Of a stretch of 5,901 bases of DNA, positions 1 to 5,901 are shown piece after piece (position 1 is the stretch's first letter; the number at the start of each line of letters is the position of its first letter). This DNA comes from Planctomycetota bacterium (GTDB taxonomy: Bacteria; Planctomycetota; Planctomycetia; Pirellulales; Pirellulaceae), in the NCBI GenBank assembly GCA_026692885.1, contig JAPLNJ010000063.1:1-5901 (forward strand). Reading direction: 5' to 3'. Made by a program: the position numbers and the translations under genes. The notes under the pieces were generated by a model, which saw only the letters and a list, made by a program, of their open reading frames with translations, ran no database searches and was not told where the DNA came from.

Positions 1-2
1 AG

Positions 3-395
3 ATCGTGCTGGAGGAATGGGCCACGCAGAAGGATGAACGGCCGCCGTTGCCGGACGGGATCTCCTTCCCGAGCGTCCTTACGGAGCAAGGCGATCCTCA
101 TCTCGGACCGGAGCCGATCGACGCGGTGTTCTTCCTCGACAGCTTCCATCTGCTGTTCCACGGCAAGACGTTGCTGGCAAAGTTGCACGAACGGCTCGCG
201 CCGGACGGCCGTGTCTACGTGTTGGATCGCGAGGCCAAGGAACCCCTGTCCCGGCGCGAGGCCAGCCATCGGCGGCGGATCGAGCCGGCGGTCGTCAAGC
301 AAGAAATGGATGCGGCCGGTTTTGTGTTGCGGGGCGAACTTTCCCGCCCGGCGGCGGACCGATTCCTGTTCGTTTTTGGCAAGAACCAGCCGTAG
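3..395 (+). CDS. SAM-dependent methyltransferase, C-terminal part (5' end outside window)
   Basis: The frame is open from the left edge, so the start lies outside the window; the GTG at position 6 is probably an internal valine codon. About 130 residues are visible. What shows the family is the C-terminal half of a Rossmann-type class I methyltransferase: a hydrophobic strand with an acidic start (IDAVFFLDSFHLLF), a helix (LLAKLHERLAP), the turn and strand DGRVYVLDRE typical of motif III, then HRRRIEPAVVKQEMDAAGF and a final strand pair ending FLFVFGK. This order resembles small-molecule methyltransferases of the Methyltransf_11/25 type. The glycine-rich SAM loop is not in the window, so cofactor binding is inferred and the substrate cannot be named. 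The stop TAG lies 13 bases from the stop of the convergent gene on the other strand; no good terminator is visible between them. Confidence 0.72.
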   Translation: MVLEEWATQKDERPPLPDGISFPSVLTEQGDPHLGPEPIDAVFFLDSFHLLFHGKTLLAKLHERLAPDGRVYVLDREAKEPLSRREASHRRRIEPAVVKQEMDAAGFVLRGELSRPAADRFLFVFGKNQP

Positions 396-408
396 GAGAC
401 TACTCTCG

Positions 409-2052
409 TCACTGGATGTCCTTGAGCCATTCCTTGATGATGGCGACGTCGGGGACCCGGCGAGTCGATTTCAAGACGTAGCGGGCAATCATCACGGCGG
501 GCGTCTGGACCGGAGCGACTCCGTACGAGGCAATGGAGGCCGGATCCGTGAGCATGTTCACCTGGGCGTCGGCCCCCAATTCGGCCACCGCCCGCTCGCA
601 CCGCTGCATAAGTTCCTGACATTCCGCTCCGCCATCGCCCAGTACGTACAACGAAGCCTTGCGGCGGGCGATCTTCATGCGGAACTTCTCGTTGATCCGG
701 TCCTGGATCGCCGCGATCAACTGGTCCCGCGGCGGGATGCGGGAGACGAAGCGGATGGCCCCATCGATGCAGATGGTCGGAACGTTGCGGACCATCAGCG
801 AGGTCATGAAGACGAGCGACTCGCGATATTTGATTTTGTGCTCGCGCCAGACCACGATCCCTTCGAACTCCGGCGCGACTTGCTTCACCGCGTCGACCAT
901 GTACTGGCACGGGGCGCAGGCCTCGGAGTCGAGCGTGATGATGTCGACGATCACCTTATCGGCCTGGCCGTATTCGCGCATGTCCAGCCGGTCGTCGTCG
1001 GATTGTTCGGCGACGCTGGCCTTGACGACCTCGCGTTGGTACGCGTCAAGCACGACTTGAGCTACGGCCTCAAGGTTCTTCGGCGGCGTGGCATACGGCA
1101 GGTCGCAACCCGGCGCCAGTACGAACCCTCGCTCGCCGCCGATTTCCAGGCAAGCGAGGGCATTCCGCTGGGCATCGATCGGTTTGCCCAACAGCAGTAC
1201 GCTCGTCAACTGTAGGTTGCCGCCAAAGCTGACGCCACGCGGCAGGCAAACGTCGCGTACGTATTGCAGCGGAATGTTCTCATCGACGGAGATGTTGTCG
1301 GGGCCGCAATCACACATCGCCTCGACGTTCTGCTGAGCATGACCGCAGACGAAGAACGAACTCAAACCGCCTCGCTGCCGGATGCTTTCGAAGACCCGCG
1401 AGGCAAAGGGCGTGACGAACTCACGGAATTGGTCCGGGCCGATCTGGCTGGTCATCGGATCGACCATGGCGACAATCGGACAGCCAGCGTCGAGGTAATA
1501 GCCGGACATGGCGGTGCACACGTCACGGCAGAAGCCCATGACTCGGCTGACATAGTCCGGCGCGTCAAACATCTGCATGAAGATCTCCGTCCCCAGCAGG
1601 TGCAACGCCAACGTGAAGGGGCCGGTGACTAGGCCATAGAAGGCGACCTGCGGATGGCGGCGGCACAACTCCTGGGCCGCCGCGAGGACCGTCTTGATGC
1701 GCCCGCAGGCCGCCGTGGGAACCTGCAGTTCTTCGAGCCGCTGGCCGTTGGCCAGCGGATGGTTGCGAACCGAGGGGGGCGTCTGGTTGGCCCAATTGAG
1801 TTCGCATCCGAGCACCTCCGCCTCAATCTGCAGGTCGAAAGCCACCGGGATGCCGTCCGGCTGATAGCGGGCGATGGCCGCCTCGACGCCTGCGATCAGT
1901 TGCTCTGTGGACTTCAAGTAATCCGTCGCCGTCAAGCCTAGCAAAGCACCCCCGTGGCACCCGACAAACGGGACCCACGGTGCGCGATCCGCCACTTCGC
2001 AACGAAACGCCTTCTGCAGTCGTTCCCTTCCGGTAAGCACGGTTGTCGACAT
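409..2052 (-). CDS. UroD/MtaA-like methyltransferase fused to two thioredoxin-like domains
   Basis: A 547-residue protein in three parts. Residues 1 to about 340 resemble the uroporphyrinogen decarboxylase superfamily, in the branch of corrinoid:thiol methyltransferases (MtaA/MtbA type) and not HemE: the HemE substrate motif is absent, while FFVCGHAQQ (C236), DNISVDENIPL, VSFGGNLQL and LAPGCDLPY.TPP (C316) are present. Family members usually bind zinc with H-x-C and a later C; here the H position is Phe234, and His238 follows C236. Residues about 365-455 look like a thioredoxin fold with redox motif CAPC (C379, C382) and a cis-proline in NVPTICIDG. Residues about 464-547 look like a second small thioredoxin-like domain (YGVAPVQTPAVMI...RVPDVAIIKEWL) whose motif reads GAEC, so only C478 remains. 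The ATG at 2052 is preferred because a purine-rich GAGAGAAAAGAA tract precedes it; an upstream TTG at 2082 would add ten residues but has no ribosome site. No signal peptide, so cytoplasmic. Methyl donor and acceptor are unknown; no corrinoid protein gene is in view. Confidence 0.92.
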   Translation of the reverse strand: MSTTVLTGRERLQKAFRCEVADRAPWVPFVGCHGGALLGLTATDYLKSTEQLIAGVEAAIARYQPDGIPVAFDLQIEAEVLGCELNWANQTPPSVRNHPLANGQRLEELQVPTAACGRIKTVLAAAQELCRRHPQVAFYGLVTGPFTLALHLLGTEIFMQMFDAPDYVSRVMGFCRDVCTAMSGYYLDAGCPIVAMVDPMTSQIGPDQFREFVTPFASRVFESIRQRGGLSSFFVCGHAQQNVEAMCDCGPDNISVDENIPLQYVRDVCLPRGVSFGGNLQLTSVLLLGKPIDAQRNALACLEIGGERGFVLAPGCDLPYATPPKNLEAVAQVVLDAYQREVVKASVAEQSDDDRLDMREYGQADKVIVDIITLDSEACAPCQYMVDAVKQVAPEFEGIVVWREHKIKYRESLVFMTSLMVRNVPTICIDGAIRFVSRIPPRDQLIAAIQDRINEKFRMKIARRKASLYVLGDGGAECQELMQRCERAVAELGADAQVNMLTDPASIASYGVAPVQTPAVMIARYVLKSTRRVPDVAIIKEWLKDIQ

Positions 2053-2266
2053 TTCTTTTCTCTCAACCCGTCGGGCACACAAAGGAAAAGTCTCGCGGGT
2101 AGAAGACGAGCGTCAGCCAGCGGCCAGCGTGGTCGCGCAAGCTGACGGGGCGGTGCCCTTCGTCACGCGAGTCAACGCAGGCGAGTTCGAATTCCGGGGC
2201 CGCTTGTCCCACCTGAGTCGCGAGTATTATGCGAATAACCGTGCGCTGATCGTACTAGCGTCGAGA
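2053..2266. other. Intergenic region between the cytochrome gene and the UroD-fusion gene
   Basis: No convincing gene on either strand. It holds the strong imperfect hairpin at 2111-2147, described separately. On the minus strand there is an AT-rich island around 2219-2232 with a CATAAT hexamer (2226-2231) that could be a -10 element for the UroD-fusion gene, but no good -35 hexamer lies at the right distance, so this is weak. I looked for cobalamin riboswitch boxes, which would suit a corrinoid methyltransferase, and found none. The gap suggests that the UroD-fusion gene is transcribed separately from the peroxidase cluster, but read-through cannot be excluded. Confidence 0.5.
2111..2147 (-). 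repeat. Imperfect hairpin, candidate terminator or leader structure
   Basis: Outer arms CGTCAGC (2111-2117) and GCTGACG (2141-2147) are perfect inverted repeats of 7 bp. Inside them, 2120-2126 pairs with 2130-2136 around a three-base loop, with one non-Watson-Crick position (a G-U wobble in plus-strand RNA, an A-C mismatch in minus-strand RNA). On the minus strand it lies 119 bases beyond the cytochrome stop and 58 bases before the UroD-fusion start. The following minus-strand bases are CTCGTCTTCT, pyrimidine-rich but not a clean T-run, so a classical intrinsic terminator is only possible. A leader structure of the downstream gene is the alternative. Confidence 0.45.
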
Positions 2267-3037
2267 TCAATGCTTCCCATACTCCATCGCGACGCCTTTT
2301 CGCTGCGCCATGAGATACGCTTCGAGGGCTCGCATCTTGGGACCATTGGGGTCCAGGTGGTCGCCGCGAACGGGATTCTCCAGGCACCATTCGATCATGT
2401 CGCGGAGCAAGGCCACGCGGCCCAACTGCGCCTGGAACTTGGGATAGGTCTCCGGGTGCGTGTTGGCCGCGTGCGGATGACACATGTCGCAGGACACACC
2501 GGCCATGCTGCCTAGCTCGTCGCCACTGTGGAAGATCCGCGAGCCCTCCGCGACGAACTTCTCGGTCTCACGGGCCCAGGTCAAGATGTCCCGTTCGGTG
2601 TAATTGCCGTAGGCGTGCCGTTTGCCCTGATCGCCTTTCAGGATGCCGGTGTTGTCGGCCGGCGACGGGAGGGCGTGCTTCTCCTTTTCGTCCTTGACCC
2701 AGTTGGCCTCGGGATGGTCGCGTTTCCACTGGTCCATCAGTGCGTCGGCCAAGGGCTGGCCGCTCAGGTCCTGAGCGACCTTGACGGTATGCTCGCCGTC
2801 GCACGAGCGAACTTGGACAGCGTCCTCCGACTTCTTGGCTTGGGCAGCGGCCACATCGGCCGTACTGGCGGCGGGTTCGACCGCTGCGCTGGTGACCGTG
2901 ATGCTGGTCTTGCTGGCGGCGGGGGCTGAGCTGGGTACGACCGGCTGGAGACAGCCGGCCCACAGCGCCGTCAACAGAGCACAGGTCGCGCCGACCAGAG
3001 TTGCAACGGCCCGGTGCCGGATCAATGTCGTCTTCAT
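2267..3037 (-). CDS. Exported monohaem cytochrome c, probably a lipoprotein
   Basis: A 256-residue protein. The N-terminus has a basic start, a hydrophobic stretch (VATLVGATCALLTALWAGC) and Cys29, which would be the lipidated residue; Trp at -3 makes the lipobox non-ideal. Residues 31-66 form an Ala/Ser/Thr/Pro-rich linker, as expected for a tethered protein. One haem site is visible: C183-D-M-C186-H187, followed by PHAANTHPETYPKFQ, which recalls single-haem proteins near the SoxA/TsdA-type cytochromes; the exact family is uncertain. Met235 in PKMRALEAYL is a good candidate for the sixth haem ligand, because Met before ALxAYL is common in small cytochromes c. Residues 67-165 carry no haem motif and I do not recognise them as a domain. 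The ATG at 3037 follows AAGGAGA (3044-3050 on the other strand) by 6 bases. It is the last gene of the cluster, 22 bases after the phosphoesterase. The likely role is periplasmic electron transfer with the peroxidase. Confidence 0.88.
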   Translation of the reverse strand: MKTTLIRHRAVATLVGATCALLTALWAGCLQPVVPSSAPAASKTSITVTSAAVEPAASTADVAAAQAKKSEDAVQVRSCDGEHTVKVAQDLSGQPLADALMDQWKRDHPEANWVKDEKEKHALPSPADNTGILKGDQGKRHAYGNYTERDILTWARETEKFVAEGSRIFHSGDELGSMAGVSCDMCHPHAANTHPETYPKFQAQLGRVALLRDMIEWCLENPVRGDHLDPNGPKMRALEAYLMAQRKGVAMEYGKH

Positions 3038-3059
3038 GGTTCGTCTCCTTTGCTTGCGA

Positions 3060-4123
<1,064 letters not shown>

Positions 4124-4139
4124 CGTGGATCGCTCCTGG

Positions 4140-5486
4140 TTACTGGTTGGTGTTCTTGGAGCCTGTCACTTGCCGCTCGAAGGGCAGGGTGCGTCGGGAA
4201 GCTAGGGCCTCGTCCCGGACCGGGCGATGCTTCTTGGCCGCCGCCCGTTGCCGCTCGAACTGCCGCTGGTTTTCGTCAGCGAAGCGGACGTCGGTGAGCG
4301 TGAACAGGAAAGCCACCAGTTGGTCAATCTCGGCCTCGGTCAGCGCCAGCGGCTCGACGCCCCCGTCGAGAAACAGATTGGCCTCACCGCCTTTGTTGTA
4401 ATGGTCGATCACATCCCACAGCGTGGCCAGCGACCCGTCGTGCATGTAGGGCGGCGTGATCGCGATATTCAGGATCAAGGGCGTGCGGAACGAACCGATA
4501 TCGGGCCGGTTGTGGGTCACCATGAACCGCCCCAATTCGCTCAGGTTCGTCCCCACGGCCAGTTCGTCCAGTTTCTGCTCCGAGCCATCCGCTCCCAACG
4601 CCTTCACCGCCCGCTGAGCCAGAGCCTCGAAGTCCTGGTGCCGGGCCGAGACGCCGATATTGTGGAACCGGTTGTCGGTGCCCAGCGGATTGGATGGATT
4701 CATCGGGTGGCACGTCATGCACCGGGCCTTGCCGTTGAATAGTTCCCACCCGGCGCGAGCCTGAGCCGAAATGGCCTTCTCGTCGCTGGCGAGAAACTTG
4801 CGAAAGGGCGAATCCAGGAAGACCAGCGTCCGCTCGAAGGCGCCCATGGCCAGGCCGAGGTCCTCGTAGTTGATCTTCCGGCCAAACGCTTTCTGGAACG
4901 CGTCTTGATACTCCGCATCGCCGCTGATGGCCTTGAGAGCCGTCGCTTCGTCGGGCATGCCCATCTCCACCGGATTGAGAATCGGCAGGCGGGCCTGGTG
5001 ATCCAGGCTCGGCGACCGCCCGTCCCAGAACATTGTCTGCAGCAAAGCGGCATTCAACGTCGTCGGCGCGTTCCGTTTGCCGAACTGCTTGCCGATCCCT
5101 TCCGACACGGGCAGTTGGTCCGTGAAGCCGCGCGTCACGTCGTGGCAGGTCGCACACGAGATCGTGCCGTCAGCCGACAGGCGTTTGTCGAAGTAGAGCT
5201 TACGCCCGAGCGCGACACGTTCCGGAGTCAGGGCATTGTCCTTGGGAACGTACGCCGCGAACACCACCGGATCAAAGGCCGCGGTCGCTTTGATCGCCTC
5301 GCTCTCCGGGATCAATTTGGCCAGCAACTGCGTCTGATATTCGACCGTTGCCGCCCCCAGTTTGTCGCGCGGCACTGACGGCGCCGGCTCATCGGCAGGG
5401 GTCGTACCGGGCTGGTGTGCCCCGAAAACGGCGAAGCAGACCACTGCCAAGCAGGGTCCGCTGTGGAGAAACCTCATGCGACACAT
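4140..5486 (-). CDS. Di-haem cytochrome c peroxidase (CcpA/MauG family)
   Basis: A 448-residue protein. In the family, two c-type haems reduce hydrogen peroxide to water with electrons from small cytochromes, or oxidise other substrates (MauG). Visible in order: a short, weak Sec-type leader (about residues 5-23); LGRKLYFDKRLS; haem site one C111-A-T-C114-H115; RNAPTTLNAA; FWDGRSPSLDHQA with Gln164; NPVEMGMP with Glu174; haem site two C256-M-T-C259-H260; and PPYMHDGSLATL with Met348. Compared with Pseudomonas CcpA as I recall it, Gln164 and Glu174 match the active-site Gln104 and Glu114, and Met348 matches the Met ligand of the electron-transfer haem, which MauG replaces by Tyr. The distal His71 position falls on Ile131, so the peroxidatic haem may be open without reductive activation. 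A basic tail of about 45 residues ends the protein. It is the first gene of the three-gene minus-strand cluster. The ATG at 5486 is chosen because of the perfect GGAGGTGA before it. Confidence 0.95.
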   Translation of the reverse strand: MCRMRFLHSGPCLAVVCFAVFGAHQPGTTPADEPAPSVPRDKLGAATVEYQTQLLAKLIPESEAIKATAAFDPVVFAAYVPKDNALTPERVALGRKLYFDKRLSADGTISCATCHDVTRGFTDQLPVSEGIGKQFGKRNAPTTLNAALLQTMFWDGRSPSLDHQARLPILNPVEMGMPDEATALKAISGDAEYQDAFQKAFGRKINYEDLGLAMGAFERTLVFLDSPFRKFLASDEKAISAQARAGWELFNGKARCMTCHPMNPSNPLGTDNRFHNIGVSARHQDFEALAQRAVKALGADGSEQKLDELAVGTNLSELGRFMVTHNRPDIGSFRTPLILNIAITPPYMHDGSLATLWDVIDHYNKGGEANLFLDGGVEPLALTEAEIDQLVAFLFTLTDVRFADENQRQFERQRAAAKKHRPVRDEALASRRTLPFERQVTGSKNTNQ

Positions 5487-5489
5487 GGT

Positions 5490-5497
5490 TCACCTCC
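5490..5497 (-). promoter_or_regulatory. Strong ribosome binding site that sets the peroxidase start
   Basis: The minus strand reads GGAGGTGA here, a full match to the 16S anti-Shine-Dalgarno. The GGAGG core lies 6 bases before the ATG at 5486. The next in-frame ATG (5477) would be 15 bases away, so the first one is favoured. Confidence 0.75.
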
Positions 5498-5526
5498 AGT
5501 CAAAAGGTTTTGTGTCAAGTACCAGA

Positions 5527-5552
5527 TCGCAGCTTTCCCGTCGAAGCTGCGA
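5527..5552 (-). promoter_or_regulatory. Perfect 9-bp inverted repeat upstream of the peroxidase gene
   Basis: TCGCAGCTT (5527-5535) and AAGCTGCGA (5544-5552) are exact inverted repeats around an 8-base spacer. On the minus strand the element sits 40 bases before the peroxidase ATG and 29 bases before its ribosome site. It could be a dimeric repressor operator or a stem in the mRNA leader. No T-run follows on either strand, so it is not a typical terminator. Confidence 0.45.
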
Positions 5553-5593
5553 GGTGACGCAGCAAGCATTGTGCCAGAAACGGTACGGCTGTC

Positions 5594-5627
5594 GAGCGAG
5601 TGGCCGGAGCGGTGTGTCGGAGCGGTG
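5594..5627. repeat. Short tandem repeat, GAGCG with exact 13-base period
   Basis: GAGCG starts at 5594, 5607 and 5620. The last two copies extend to a perfect 10-mer, CGGAGCGGTG, at 5605-5614 and 5618-5627. The period is a little over one helical turn, so the copies fall close to the same face of the DNA, which would suit an array of activator sites. Chance in GC-rich DNA is possible. Confidence 0.4.
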
Positions 5628-5675
5628 GCAATCCCAGCTTGTTCTCGCGTTGTGCCCGCCGGGTGAAAAAAACCG

Positions 5676-5756
5676 TTGCAAGTAGAACTCACCGCGAACC
5701 ATCGTTCGACATTGCAAAATGCGACACCGGAAGACCTGATCCCTGGCATCTTGCAA
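5676..5756. repeat. Three TTGCAA palindromes spaced by about 36-39 bases
   Basis: TTGCAA occurs at 5676-5681, 5712-5717 and 5751-5756. The third is the centre of a 10-base perfect palindrome, TCTTGCAAGA (5749-5758). An AT-containing 6-mer would seldom recur three times in 81 bases of this GC-rich DNA. No known regulator is assigned; it may be an operator set or chance. Confidence 0.25.
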
Positions 5757-5901
5757 GAGGTGGCACGCCGTGGCTCGCCCGGTTTCGACATCACCACCGA
5801 ACGTAACTCGCGATCGGCTCGTCGGCGACGACGTCGGCACGTCAATTGCTAACAAGGGTGCAGGACACGCCCGAACCGCCCGACTTTGACGGAGAGGATC
5901 A

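Larger units (their letters stand above)
5487..5901. other. Non-coding leader and promoter region upstream of the peroxidase cluster
   Basis: No convincing gene. One minus-strand frame is open from the right edge to 5490, but its product is rich in Arg, Cys and His, has no recognisable motif and ends inside the peroxidase ribosome site, so I treat it as chance. The region holds the 9-bp inverted repeat (5527-5552), a 13-base-period repeat (5594-5627) and three TTGCAA palindromes (5676-5756). A smaller inverted repeat, CGAAC-CATC-GTTCG, lies at 5695-5708, and a seven-A run at 5666-5672 (T-run on the minus strand). A TTGACA hexamer on the minus strand (5513-5518) is too close to the start codon to serve as its -35. 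I cannot place the promoter with confidence. The 3' end of whatever gene lies to the right is not visible. Confidence 0.55.

Noticed and set aside
392..407. Small hairpins GTAG-GAGA-CTAC and GAGA-CTAC-TCTC between the convergent stop codons
   Set aside because: Stems of only four pairs, mutually exclusive, without a T-run; not enough to call a bidirectional terminator.
34..1215. A 393-codon open frame on the plus strand
   Set aside because: It runs antisense through most of the UroD-fusion gene and out of frame through the methyltransferase end. Its product is Arg/Asp-rich without motifs, while the overlapping genes carry clear family signatures.
2053..2082. Upstream TTG start that would lengthen the UroD-fusion protein by ten residues
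   Set aside because: No ribosome site precedes the TTG, the extra residues are not family-like, and the ATG at 2052 has a purine-rich tract before it.
4384..5157. A 257-codon minus-strand frame inside the peroxidase gene
   Set aside because: It is the peroxidase gene read in another frame; the Arg/Gly-rich product has no family features, while the main frame has both haem motifs.
5501..5518. CAAAAGGTTTTG inverted repeat and a minus-strand TTGACA near the peroxidase start
   Set aside because: The repeat has a two-base spacer and cannot fold as RNA. A promoter using this TTGACA would put its -10 inside the ribosome site.
5580..5640. GTGGCC-GGAGCGGT stretch resembling part of a tRNA-Ser
   Set aside because: No acceptor stem, anticodon arm or T-loop pairing can be found around it; the resemblance comes from the short tandem repeat.
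5490..5901. A minus-strand frame open from the right edge almost to the peroxidase start
   Set aside because: No recognisable motif, unlikely composition, and its stop falls inside the peroxidase ribosome site; open frames of this size are common by chance in GC-rich DNA.

Overview
The window is GC-rich, gene-dense bacterial DNA. The gene content points to a member of the Planctomycetota, or a similar environmental Gram-negative: a Tat-exported metallophosphoesterase, a MauG/CcpA-type di-haem peroxidase, a monohaem cytochrome c and a UroD-family protein fused to thioredoxin-like domains. This lineage call is an inference from gene style; no rRNA or marker gene is present.

Layout, left to right. 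A plus-strand gene enters from the left edge and ends at 395; it is the C-terminal part of a class I SAM-dependent methyltransferase. It converges, with 13 bases between, on a minus-strand gene (409-2052) for a 547-residue protein. That protein has a UroD/MtaA-like methyltransferase domain, a thioredoxin-like domain with a CAPC motif, and a second thioredoxin-like domain that has lost one redox cysteine. A 214-base gap (2053-2266) holds a 37-base imperfect hairpin. A tight minus-strand cluster follows, read right to left: di-haem cytochrome c peroxidase (5486-4140), then metallophosphoesterase (4123-3060), then monohaem cytochrome c (3037-2267). The gaps are only 16 and 22 bases, and a Shine-Dalgarno-like sequence sits before each start. 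The last 415 bases (5487-5901) have no convincing gene. They look like the leader and promoter region of the cluster and carry a perfect 9-bp inverted repeat, a GAGCG repeat with an exact 13-base period, and three TTGCAA palindromes.

How the genes may work together. All three cluster products appear to be exported: weak Sec signal on the peroxidase, clear Tat signal on the phosphoesterase, lipoprotein-like leader on the cytochrome. A periplasmic or cell-surface unit is plausible, with the small cytochrome passing electrons to or from the peroxidase. In this copy the phosphoesterase is broken. Its two halves lie in different frames, and the segment between the GD and GEHD metal-binding motifs is too short, so the lesion looks like a small internal deletion and not a single-base error. 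The clearest unusual single gene is the UroD-thioredoxin-thioredoxin fusion.
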